64,000 nt of DNA, from NCBI RefSeq assembly GCF_018129065.1, contig NZ_JAAEDM010000010.1:1-64000 (forward strand), given 5' to 3'. The DNA comes from Neoroseomonas soli. Its GTDB lineage: Bacteria > Pseudomonadota > Alphaproteobacteria > Acetobacterales > Acetobacteraceae. Every line of letters starts with the position of its first letter. The stretch's first letter is position 1. A program made the position numbers and the translations under genes. The notes below the pieces were generated by a model. It was not told where the DNA came from. It searched no databases and was given only the letters and a program-made list of their open reading frames with translations. Positions 35,153-42,894 of this stretch are shown piece by piece.

Positions 35153-36829
35153 ATGCTGCTCCGGCCGCGACAGAAGGTCTTCGTCGAGCGCAGCCTGCGT
35201 GCGCTCGGCGAGCACGGCAACACGCTCGGCGTCGCCCCGACCGGCGCCGGCAAGACGATCATGCTGTCGGCGGCGGTGGGCGAGCACATCGATGGCAGTG
35301 CCGCCAAGGCCGCCGTCCTCGCGCATCGGGATGAGCTGACGGCACAGAACCTGGCGAAGTTCCGCCGCGTGAATCCCGACGTCATCACCTCGGTCGTGGA
35401 TGCGGGCCAGAAGTCATGGGCCGGCCAGGTCACCTTTGCCATGGTGCCGACGCTGACGCGCGCGGCGAACCTCGACGCGATGCCGGCGCTGGACCTGCTG
35501 GTGATAGACGAGGCGCATCACGCCGTCGCCGACAGCTACCGCCGCATCATCGATCGGGCGCTGCAGCGGAATCCGGACTGCCGGATCTATGGCGTCACCG
35601 CCACGCCGAACCGCGGCGACAAGGTCGGGCTGCGCCAGGTGTTCTCGAACGTCGCCGACCAGATCCGGCTCGGCGAGCTGATCGCCTCCGGCCACCTGGT
35701 GCCGCCGCGCACCTTCATCATCGATGTCGGTGTGCAGGACGAGCTGCGCGCGGTGCGGCGCAGCGGCGACGATTTCGACATGGGCGCGGTCGCCCGCGTC
35801 ATGGACACGGTGCCGGTCACCGACGCGGTCGTGAAGCACTGGCAGGAGAAGGCCGGCGGCCGCCAGACGGTGGCGTTCTGCTCCACCGTCGCCCATGCGG
35901 AGCATGTCGCCGCTGCCTTCAACGCAGCCGGCGTCCCCACCGTCTTGGTGACCGGCGACATGCCCGAGGGGGAGCGGCGCTCCGTCCTGGCCGCCTACGC
36001 CAGGGGCGAGGCGCGCATCGTCGTCAACGTGGCAGTACTGACCGAGGGCTGGGATCACCCGCCAACCTCCTGTGTCGTGCTGCTCCGGCCGAGCTCCTTC
36101 AAATGCACCATGATCCAGATGGTCGGCCGCGGGCTGCGCACCGTGGATCCCAACGAACATCCCGGCATCGTCAAGCGCGACTGCATCGTGCTCGACTTCG
36201 GCACCTCCTCGCAGATCCATGGCTGCCTGGAGCAGGACGTCGATCTCGATAGCCAGCCCGGCGAGGGCGAGCCGCCCACCAAGGCCTGCCCCTCCTGCGA
36301 CGCCGAGGTGCCGATCGCGGTGATGGAGTGCCCGATCTGCGGTCACGCCTTCGAGCCCCGCGGGCGCGAGACGGCGCCGCTCGCCGACTTCATCATGACG
36401 GAGATCGACCTCCTCCGCCGCTCCGCCTTCCAGTGGTGCGACCTGTTCGGCGACGACGCCGCGCTGCTGGCCAATGGCTTCAACGGTTGGGCCGGTATCT
36501 TCTTCCTGAACGGGGCGTGGCACGCGGTCGGCGGGGCGAAGGAGGAGCGGCCGCGCCTGCTGTCCATCGGTGAGCGGCTGGTGGCGCTGGCCGCGGCCGA
36601 CGACTGGCTGAACACCCACGAGAGCGACGAGAGCGCCCATAAGAGCCGGCGCTGGCTGCGCGAGCCGCCGACCGAGCGGCAGCTGATTCACCTGCCCCCG
36701 GCAGCCCGGGCCGATCTCGGCATGACACGCTACCAGGCCTCGGCGCTGCTGACCTTCAAGTTCAACCGCCAGGCCATCCAGCATCTCGTGCGCAGCGCCC
36801 AGCCCGCGGCGCTGAGGCAGGCAGCATGA
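35153..36829 (+). CDS. Phage DEAD/DEAH-box helicase with zinc ribbon
   Basis: 558 residues of superfamily 2 (COG1061-type). Walker A is VAPTGAGKTIMLS (about 26-38), the DEAH box LLVIDEAHHAVAD, motif III VTATPNRGD, and the C-lobe has VNVAVLTEGWDHPP with QMVGRGLRTVDP. A four-cysteine zinc ribbon CPSCDAEVPIAVMECPICGH follows near residue 380. It is probably used in phage replication or recombination. The C-terminal 150 residues are not recognised. Confidence 0.85.
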   Translation: MLLRPRQKVFVERSLRALGEHGNTLGVAPTGAGKTIMLSAAVGEHIDGSAAKAAVLAHRDELTAQNLAKFRRVNPDVITSVVDAGQKSWAGQVTFAMVPTLTRAANLDAMPALDLLVIDEAHHAVADSYRRIIDRALQRNPDCRIYGVTATPNRGDKVGLRQVFSNVADQIRLGELIASGHLVPPRTFIIDVGVQDELRAVRRSGDDFDMGAVARVMDTVPVTDAVVKHWQEKAGGRQTVAFCSTVAHAEHVAAAFNAAGVPTVLVTGDMPEGERRSVLAAYARGEARIVVNVAVLTEGWDHPPTSCVVLLRPSSFKCTMIQMVGRGLRTVDPNEHPGIVKRDCIVLDFGTSSQIHGCLEQDVDLDSQPGEGEPPTKACPSCDAEVPIAVMECPICGHAFEPRGRETAPLADFIMTEIDLLRRSAFQWCDLFGDDAALLANGFNGWAGIFFLNGAWHAVGGAKEERPRLLSIGERLVALAAADDWLNTHESDESAHKSRRWLREPPTERQLIHLPPAARADLGMTRYQASALLTFKFNRQAIQHLVRSAQPAALRQAA

Positions 36830-36832
36830 GTC

Positions 36833-37204
36833 ATGATCCGCGCCCCCGAGATGCCCTGCGCGGTCTGCTCCCGCCCGGCGCGTGGCTTTGGCTGGTTCGA
36901 CCCGGCGCCACGGAAGAAGCCGCGGCCCTCGGCCTGCTTCTGCTGCATCGCTTGCCAGGGCTTCTGGTCGCGCTTGGCGGGGAGGTCGTCCGCCGTGGTT
37001 GACCTCACCGAGCAGGAGAAGGCCGCCATGCGGGCCGCGCTGCGCCCCCTGGGCGAGATCATGGCTGAGATCGGCTGGGGCACGCGGCTCCAGGACCTCA
37101 CCGGGCCGCAAGTGCTGACGTTGATCGAGGTTGCGGTCGGCGCCTTCCAGGAGGCGATGCAGGCGATTGCCCGCGGCCAGACCATCGAGGAGCTGTCCCT
37201 CTGA
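36833..37204 (+). CDS. Small zinc-finger phage protein (DUF6511-like)
   Basis: 123 residues. CAVCSRPARGFGWFDP and ACFCCIACQGF provide paired cysteines for a metal site at the N-terminus; the rest is helical (EQEKAAMRAALRPLGEIM). It resembles DUF6511 proteins found beside phage helicases; I am moderately sure. It starts 3 bases after the helicase stop and its end overlaps the nuclease gene. Confidence 0.6.
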   Translation: MIRAPEMPCAVCSRPARGFGWFDPAPRKKPRPSACFCCIACQGFWSRLAGRSSAVVDLTEQEKAAMRAALRPLGEIMAEIGWGTRLQDLTGPQVLTLIEVAVGAFQEAMQAIARGQTIEELSL

Positions 37205-37971
37205 TGCTCGACTTCAACAGCCGGGGTCAGACCGCCCTGTACGTCAACGCGGCGATCGACGCGGCCCTGGTCGCACGCCAGGCCGCCACCCCACCACGGA
37301 CCTATCTCGGCGGCTCCCGGCTCGGCCATTCCTGCGAGCGCGCCCTGCAGTTCGAATTCCTGCAGGCCCCGAAGGATGAGGGTGCGGAATTCGACGGGTG
37401 GATCCTGCGCATCTTCGGCATCGGCCACGCGCTGGAGGATGTCGCGGTCGATTGGCTGCGCGCCGCCGGCTTCGATCTCTACACCCGCAAGGGCAACCGG
37501 CCGGATGGCGATCAGTTTGGCTTTGCCGTGGCGGGCGGACGCATCCGTGGCCATGTGGACGGCATCCTCGCCGGTGGCCCCGCGATCCCCGGGATGGCCT
37601 TCCCCGCTCTGTGGGAATGCAAGACCATGAGCGCCAAGGCCTGGCGGGAGACGTCGAGCAAGGGCGTCGCCTCGGCCAAGCCGATCTATGCGGCGCAGAT
37701 CGCGGTCTACCAAGCCTATATGGACGCGACGGTGCCCGGCGTCGCCGACCATCCGGCGCTGTTCACCGCCATCAACAAGGATACCGCCGAGCTGCACCAC
37801 GAGCTGGTGCCCTTCGATGCAGCGCTGGCGCAGCGCATGTCGGACCGGGCGGTGCGGGTGCTCAGGGCGTGCGACGCAGGCGACCTGCTGCCGCGCATCG
37901 CCGCGCAGCCTGACTTCTATGAATGTCGCTTCTGCCCCTGGGCCAAGCGCTGCTGGGCGCAGCCGGCATGA
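37204..37971 (+). CDS. Cas4-like PD-(D/E)XK nuclease
   Basis: 255 residues. SRLGHSCERALQFEFLQ gives the first cysteine; VDGIL (about 119) and LWECKTMS (about 137) form the D and ExK nuclease residues; ECRFCPWAKRCW gives the last three cysteines for an iron-sulphur cluster. This is the layout of Cas4/AddB-type 5'-3' exonucleases. In a phage it is a recombination exonuclease, not CRISPR adaptation; no CRISPR array is present. Its stop overlaps the next start as ATGA. Confidence 0.85.
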   Translation: MLDFNSRGQTALYVNAAIDAALVARQAATPPRTYLGGSRLGHSCERALQFEFLQAPKDEGAEFDGWILRIFGIGHALEDVAVDWLRAAGFDLYTRKGNRPDGDQFGFAVAGGRIRGHVDGILAGGPAIPGMAFPALWECKTMSAKAWRETSSKGVASAKPIYAAQIAVYQAYMDATVPGVADHPALFTAINKDTAELHHELVPFDAALAQRMSDRAVRVLRACDAGDLLPRIAAQPDFYECRFCPWAKRCWAQPA

Positions 37972-40244
37972 GCGCCTGGGGCGATTTCAACGATGCGCCG
38001 AGCCTGCCCTGGGAGGAGGAGGGATCGGCGATCAACCACGGCGCCATCGCGACCTTCCTCGAGGTGGTGTTCGGCTATTGCGACGGGCTGATCCCCATCC
38101 GCGGCTTCGTCGATCAGGGACAGGGCCTCGAGACGCGCCCGCACAACATCTGGATCCCGGCCGACGCTGCTGCCGCGGAGCTGCTTGGCACCTACGCGAA
38201 CTGGGCGGCGCGCGAGGGCACGGCGGTCTATGTCATCCCCGGCACGGTGGCCGAGCAGGGTCAGGCCCGCGCCGAGCATGTGCGGCAGATGCAGGCCGTT
38301 GTCGTCGATCTCGATACCGGCGACGTCGAGGCGAAGCTCGCGCATCTTATCCAGCACCTCGGACCGCCGACGCTGGTGGTGCAGAGCGGAGGTCGCACGG
38401 CCGAGGGTGCCGCCAAGCTGCATGCCTGGTGGCGGCTGACGGAACCCGCGGAGGGGCAGGACCTGATCCGGCTCTGTGCCCTGCGCGGGGAGATGGCCGA
38501 CAAGGTCGGCGGCGATCCGCATTTCCGCTCCGCGCATCAGCCGATCCGAGTGCCCGGCACGCTGTATCGCAAGGGTGGTGCCGAGCGCGTCGTCAGCATC
38601 CGCCAGCATCATGCCGAGCGCGAGGTGGATCTCGCCGAGTTCGCCGAGGCGGTCGCCGCCATGCCCTTTCTGCCGGGGCAGGAGCGTCATCACAGCCTGG
38701 CACAGGGCGAACGGCCGAGCCTCGACGCCATCCTCACCACCCCTGTCCGCGAGGGCGCCCAGGATGGCTGGACGCGCTTCCAGGGCGCCAGCGCCGCCAT
38801 CGGGCACTTCATTCGGCAGGTCCACGAAGGGCGGCTCAACCGAGATCAGGGCTGGGAGGCGATCTGCGGTTACAACGCCGCCTGCCTGCGCCCAGCCTGG
38901 CCGCTCGATCGCCTCAAGGCCGAGGCCGACGCGTTGTGGGCGCTCCATGTCGATCGCAACGGGCCGCCGCTGCTCAGAGCTGATGGCGCGGCTCCCGCTT
39001 CCGTCCCGGCGCATACGCTCGGTGCCCTGCTCGACGACACCTCGCCCATGCCGGACGACCTGATCGGTCCCCGCGTGCTGACACCCGGCGGCATGCTGGT
39101 GCTCGGCGGCGCGCCCAAGGTCGGCAAGTCCGACTTCCTGATCAGCCTGCTGGTGCACGCCGCTGCTGGCGCGCCGTTTCTCCGGTTCACCGCGGCGCGG
39201 CCACTACGCGTCTTCTATCTGCAGGCGGAGATCCAATACCACTACCTCCGCGAACGCCTGCAGCAACTCCGGCTCGACCGCGACGTCGTCGCCCGTGCGC
39301 GCGACACCCTCGTCGTCACCCCGAAGCTGCGCATGCTGCTCGACGAGCAGGGTGTGCCCCTCGTCGCCGCTGCCATCCGCCAGGCCTTCCCCGACGCGCC
39401 GCCGGACGTGATCTGCATCGACCCGATCCGCAATCTCTTCGATGGCGGGCCAGGCGGCGAGGGCGAGAACGACAATGCGGCGATGCTGTTCTTCCTGCAA
39501 AGCCGCGTCGAGGCGCTGCGCGACCAGGTCGGGCCCCAGGCGGGCATCATCCTCGCCCACCACACCAAGAAGCTCGCGAAGCACCAGGTGAAGGACGATC
39601 CTTTCCTGTCGCTGTCCGGCGCCAGCGCGCTGCGCGGCTTCTACACCTCGGGGATGATCCTCTTTCGGCCCGACGAGGAGGAGACGCCGCGCGAGCTGCA
39701 TGTCGAACTCCGCAACGGGCCTGCGCTCTCACCGCTGCTGATCGACAAGGCCTCCGGGCGCTGGGTGGAGTTGGACCGCCGGGCGGAACGCCTGGTGCGG
39801 AAGGACATCGGCCGCAAGCTCGATGCGGAGCGCACCCGCCGCCACGACGTGATCCTCCGCCTCATCGCCGAGGAGGCGGAGGAGGGTCGGCTCTGCACCG
39901 CGAACGCCTTCGCGTCGAAGTTCGAGAACAAGCATGGACTGGGCGGCAAGGACAACATCCGCGAGCGGATCGGCGTCCTGGCGACCAAGGGCTACATCAA
40001 GTACCGGCGTGATGCCCGCGACCTCGGGCAGCCCTACACCAAGTCGAAGAACGGCTACCTCGTCGTCCAGGAGATGCTCCTCGCCACCGGGGAGGAGATC
40101 ATCGATCCGGAGACCGGCGAGATCATCCCGGCCACCGTCCGGGTGCTCCCGAGCCACTTCCAGTGCCCCCAGAGCGAGGCGCTGCTCGAGGTCGAGAACC
40201 CCGAGGTGTGGGTGTTGCACGACCTCGAGGAAGGGGCGGCCTGA
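37968..40244 (+). CDS. Phage replicative helicase (RepA/AAA_25 type) with N-terminal primase-like region
   Basis: 758 residues. The N-terminal third contains AVVVDLDTGD and VVQSGGRTAEGAAKLHAWW, as in archaeo-eukaryotic primase-like (RepB/DUF3987-related) domains. The RecA-like core has Walker A LGGAPKVGKSDF (about 380-391), Walker B PPDVICIDPIRNLFDGG, and ILAHHTKKLAK. The C-terminus has a winged-helix-like segment. It is inferred to start phage DNA replication. It is followed directly by a repeat-rich, A/T-richer stretch that could be the origin. Confidence 0.8.
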   Translation: MSAWGDFNDAPSLPWEEEGSAINHGAIATFLEVVFGYCDGLIPIRGFVDQGQGLETRPHNIWIPADAAAAELLGTYANWAAREGTAVYVIPGTVAEQGQARAEHVRQMQAVVVDLDTGDVEAKLAHLIQHLGPPTLVVQSGGRTAEGAAKLHAWWRLTEPAEGQDLIRLCALRGEMADKVGGDPHFRSAHQPIRVPGTLYRKGGAERVVSIRQHHAEREVDLAEFAEAVAAMPFLPGQERHHSLAQGERPSLDAILTTPVREGAQDGWTRFQGASAAIGHFIRQVHEGRLNRDQGWEAICGYNAACLRPAWPLDRLKAEADALWALHVDRNGPPLLRADGAAPASVPAHTLGALLDDTSPMPDDLIGPRVLTPGGMLVLGGAPKVGKSDFLISLLVHAAAGAPFLRFTAARPLRVFYLQAEIQYHYLRERLQQLRLDRDVVARARDTLVVTPKLRMLLDEQGVPLVAAAIRQAFPDAPPDVICIDPIRNLFDGGPGGEGENDNAAMLFFLQSRVEALRDQVGPQAGIILAHHTKKLAKHQVKDDPFLSLSGASALRGFYTSGMILFRPDEEETPRELHVELRNGPALSPLLIDKASGRWVELDRRAERLVRKDIGRKLDAERTRRHDVILRLIAEEAEEGRLCTANAFASKFENKHGLGGKDNIRERIGVLATKGYIKYRRDARDLGQPYTKSKNGYLVVQEMLLATGEEIIDPETGEIIPATVRVLPSHFQCPQSEALLEVENPEVWVLHDLEEGAA

Positions 40245-40661
40245 TGCGATCGGACCGTAACGGCACTGACCGAAACTGCTCCCGAATCTGCACAGTTTCG
40301 GTCCGAATCTGCTCCCCCGCCAAAACTGCCAAACTGCTTTTCGCCAATCGGATCAATGACTTCTGGCCGAACGCAGTTTCGCGTAACGAATCTGCTCGAA
40401 ACTGCTCCGAATCTGCTTTTTCCGATTTCAAATCAGTGACTTGGAGCAGTTTGGCAGATTCGGTTTTTCGCCTCCCCCTACGGGGGGTGTGCGTGCGCGC
40501 CTCAACGGCGCACGCACACCACACCTCGGGCGCCTGGTTCGGGTTCGGGGACCACCCCCCACCAGGGCCATTTCGACCCCAAGCCGGGCAGCGACGGCGA
40601 GCTCCGCCAAGAACCGCGCCGCCGCCGCCCTCACCACGATCATCCCCTCTCGGAGACCATC
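40245..40661. other. Gene-free 417-bp stretch, candidate phage replication origin
   Basis: A/T-richer than both neighbours and packed at 40271-40463 with short repeats of the forms CGAAACTGCTC and CGAATCTGC in both orientations (about ten copies). A G/C-rich stretch with a CGGGGGGT run and an alternating GCGTGCGCG segment follows. It lies directly after the replicative helicase gene. A frame open through it would give an odd Asn-Cys-Ser/Arg-Asn-rich peptide and is not thought real. Confidence 0.5.
40271..40463. repeat. Iteron-like array of CGAAACTGCTC / CGAATCTGC motifs
   Basis: Copies noticed: 40271-40281, 40283-40291, inverted 40293-40300, 40304-40314, 40322-40337 (two partial), inverted 40373-40381, 40387-40396, 40397-40407, 40408-40416, and inverted within 40443-40463. 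The unit is 9-11 bases and the spacing irregular. Confidence 0.65.
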
Positions 40662-41207
40662 ATGGCTTTCACGACTCTCGCCACGCCCACCGCCAATGCA
40701 AGCCTGCCGCCCGGCATCGATCCGTCGCTGCGGCAGACCGGGAACACTGTCCTCGCCATCGATCTCGGCACGACCGTGGGCTGGGCGCTGCGCATGGGTG
40801 ACAGCACGATCCTCTCGGGCATCCAGACCTTCCGTCCCGGCCGCTTCGAGGGAGGCGGCATGCGCTATCTCCGCTTCACCGACTGGCTGGTCGAGATCGC
40901 CATGCGCGCCCATGGCATTCGTCGCCTCGTCTTCGAGGAAGTGCGACGCCACGCTGGCACCGACGCGGCCCATGTCTATGGCGGCTTCCTCGGCACGCTG
41001 ACCGCCTGGTGCGAGGAGCACGAGATCCCCTACGCGGGCGTCCCGGTCGGCACGATCAAGCGCTTCGCCACGGGCAAGGGCAATGCCGACAAGGCGGCGA
41101 TGATTGCGGCCATGCGGGCCCGCGGCTTCGCCCCCGCCGACGACAACGAGGCAGACGCGATCGCCCTGCTGCTCTGGGCGACCGAGCCCACGGGAGGCCG
41201 GGCATGA
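40662..41207 (+). CDS. RuvC-like Holliday junction resolvase of the prophage
   Basis: 181 residues with an RNase-H fold: VLAIDLGTTVGWAL (first Asp), LVFEEVRRHAG (Glu) and DDNEADAIALLLW (final acidic pair). These are the RuvC/Rap-type catalytic residues. It resolves junctions during phage recombination and packaging. Its stop overlaps the next start as ATGA. It is normal for this late-early position of siphovirus genomes. Confidence 0.85.
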   Translation: MAFTTLATPTANASLPPGIDPSLRQTGNTVLAIDLGTTVGWALRMGDSTILSGIQTFRPGRFEGGGMRYLRFTDWLVEIAMRAHGIRRLVFEEVRRHAGTDAAHVYGGFLGTLTAWCEEHEIPYAGVPVGTIKRFATGKGNADKAAMIAAMRARGFAPADDNEADAIALLLWATEPTGGRA

Positions 41208-41434
41208 GCATGCACGGTGCACCGCTGGCGCCCCGCTCCTGCCTCAACCGTGGCACGCGAAGCCCGACCAGCGACACGGAGGTCAACGCCATGCGGGCCG
41301 CCGCGTGGCATCGGCACGGCGTCGCCGCCATTCCTGTGGACGATGTCCTGGATCCCTGGCTGCGCCAGGCGATCACCAACGAGGCCAACCGGCGCTGGGG
41401 CCGACGCAACGGGGAGATCCACCATGGCCGGTAA
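41204..41434 (+). CDS. Small phage protein, function unknown
   Basis: 76 residues. After LAPRSCLNRGTRS the second half contains VAAIPVDDVLDPWLRQAITNEANRRWGRR, which resembles short proteins beside RuvC-like genes in related prophages (from memory). It begins inside the resolvase stop and overlaps the next gene by 11 bases. Confidence 0.6.
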   Translation: MSMHGAPLAPRSCLNRGTRSPTSDTEVNAMRAAAWHRHGVAAIPVDDVLDPWLRQAITNEANRRWGRRNGEIHHGR

Positions 41435-41978
41435 GCGCAGGACCAGAGCCGCAAAGCCGAAAGGCGAGGATCTTGCGCAGCCCTCGAAGTGGCGGCTGCA
41501 GCACGGGCCGGTGGGGGAGCCGATGCGGGAGGCCGATCCCGAGACTGGCCTGCCGGTCGTGCACCGCCGCACGGTCGACACCCTCGGCCAGATGCTCGCC
41601 AACGGCACCATCACGCAGGAGATGCACGACGCCGGCGCCGTGTTCCGCCGGCAGTTCCGCGTTGCGGCGCTCGACCAGCTGCGCGCCATGCCGCTGATCC
41701 GCATTCCTGGCGGTTCTGGCGATTCCCTCACCGATCGCCAGGTCGCAGCACGCGAGCAGGTCGCGCATGCCATGATGGCCCTGGGCGGCTTCGAGAGTGC
41801 GGCTGGCTCCTGCGTCTGGCACGTGGTGGGGCTGGAATGCTCCGTACGCGAATGGGCGCTGCGTCAGGGCTGGGGCGGGCGCAGCGTTGGCCACGCGCAG
41901 GCGCAGGGCATGCTCGTCGCCGCACTCGGTGTTCTGGCAGCGGTCTATGGTCTGGTGCCGGCCCGGCGAGCGGCGTGA
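41424..41978 (+). CDS. DUF6456-like phage protein
   Basis: 184 residues. A basic N-terminus (MAGKRRTRAAKPKG) is followed by FRRQFRVAALDQLRAMPLI and the helical block AAREQVAHAMMALGG with ECSVREWALRQGWGGRSVGHAQ, a spacing like that of DUF6456 proteins, which occur in alphaproteobacterial prophages and near ctrA-type regulators. Function unknown; DNA binding is plausible. It is the last gene of the early plus-strand run. Confidence 0.6.
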   Translation: MAGKRRTRAAKPKGEDLAQPSKWRLQHGPVGEPMREADPETGLPVVHRRTVDTLGQMLANGTITQEMHDAGAVFRRQFRVAALDQLRAMPLIRIPGGSGDSLTDRQVAAREQVAHAMMALGGFESAAGSCVWHVVGLECSVREWALRQGWGGRSVGHAQAQGMLVAALGVLAAVYGLVPARRAA

Positions 41979-41983
41979 GCCGG

Positions 41984-42190
41984 TCACTCCATGCCCAGCA
42001 CGAAGGCGGCGGCCTCGCCGATCAGTGTGAATGGCAGGGCCGGATGATGGGCCAGGATGGCGTCGTGCACCGCCCTGCTGGTGTCGACCCTGGTGAAGGG
42101 ATCGGGAGGTCGCCGCGCAGCCCGCGCGGCGGCCAGCGTCGAGACGCTCAGCCACAGCGGAGGGAGGCGGGGTGGCTCGCCATCGGGCAT
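41984..42190 (-). CDS. Small reverse-strand protein, uncertain
   Basis: 68 residues. LPPLWLSVSTLAAARAARRP followed by DPFTRVDTSRAVHDAILAHHP and PFTLIGEAAAFVLGME reads like a genuine short protein with good codon use, but no clear ribosome site is seen. It is convergent with the DUF6456-like gene. A LexA-type box lies 24 bases before its start and could control it together with the divergent gene at 42263. Confidence 0.45.
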   Translation of the reverse strand: MPDGEPPRLPPLWLSVSTLAAARAARRPPDPFTRVDTSRAVHDAILAHHPALPFTLIGEAAAFVLGME

Positions 42191-42213
42191 GCGGACGCAT
42201 ATCGCCCCTATGA

Positions 42214-42228
42214 GAACAATACAAGAAC
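42214..42228 (+). promoter_or_regulatory. LexA-type SOS box
   Basis: GAAC-AATACAA-GAAC, the reverse complement of GTTC-N7-GTTC, with an A/T-rich spacer, 35 bases before ATG 42263. The surrounding 50 bases are unusually A/T-rich and likely hold the promoter. Confidence 0.65.
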
Positions 42229-42262
42229 ATGATAGTCTGACTGCCCCAAACGGAGGATGGTC

Positions 42263-42598
42263 ATGGCAGCACGTCGCCGGGCAGCGACACGCCCCCTCGA
42301 CGCGGCGCTGGTGCGCCTACAGACAATGGCTGCGCGTGGGGTCCAGTCGACCCGCATAGCGCGTGAGGTCGAGATCATCGTGGGTGAATGGCTTGGTGAG
42401 GCGGATGCCGATCCGGCTGATGTCAAAACCCGGCTCGACGAATTGCACGAGCAACTGGCTTCCGGTGTCGTCGATGCCGAGGAGCAGGTGTCCTACGTCG
42501 ATCCCGACGAGGCACCTGCCGTGAAGCAGGCCGGCGTCACTTTGGCCGCGCTGGTCGCGACGCGGGATGCGGTGGAGCGGGCGCGCGACACGCTGTAG
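42263..42598 (+). CDS. Small SOS-controlled phage protein, function unknown
   Basis: 111 residues, mostly helical (RLQTMAARGVQSTRIAREVEIIVGEWLG, then DPADVKTRLDELHEQLASG). A GGAGG at 42252-42256 lies 6 bases before ATG 42263, which decides this start over the ATG at 42257. The exact LexA-type site just upstream suggests expression on DNA damage, fitting a role in prophage induction or in replication after induction. The family is not recognised. Confidence 0.6.
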   Translation: MAARRRAATRPLDAALVRLQTMAARGVQSTRIAREVEIIVGEWLGEADADPADVKTRLDELHEQLASGVVDAEEQVSYVDPDEAPAVKQAGVTLAALVATRDAVERARDTL

Positions 42599-42894
42599 CG
42601 ACGGCGCCGCTGCAGCGTGCTGCGCTGTTACAATTCACCCGCTGGCGGAGCGGAATCCGCATCTCGTAGACTCTCCCCACGATGATGAATTGCGGGTGCA
42701 GCTATCTGCACCGCGGCTCATCAGCCACAGCGCGGCTGAGCAGCCACTGTGGCTCGCGAGCTGCAGGGTCCTTCCTGGGCCCGACGTATGCGGGGGGCGG
42801 AAGCGCGCAACGCGTCTAGCGTCAGCCCCGTTTTCCAGGTTGCCAGCGCTGCCAGGTTGCCAGCCGCGGCGCCTTTCATTCGAACATCACGCAG
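42599..42894. other. 296-bp gene-free stretch before the methyltransferase pair
   Basis: Contains TTACAATTC and GATGATGAATT islands and repeated TTGCCAG words near 42840-42870, but no convincing gene or clear promoter pair. Confidence 0.4.

Noticed and set aside
40244-40801. Plus-strand frame through the repeat array
   Set aside because: Its composition follows the repeats (NCS, RIC words) and it runs into the RuvC-like gene; no support as a protein.
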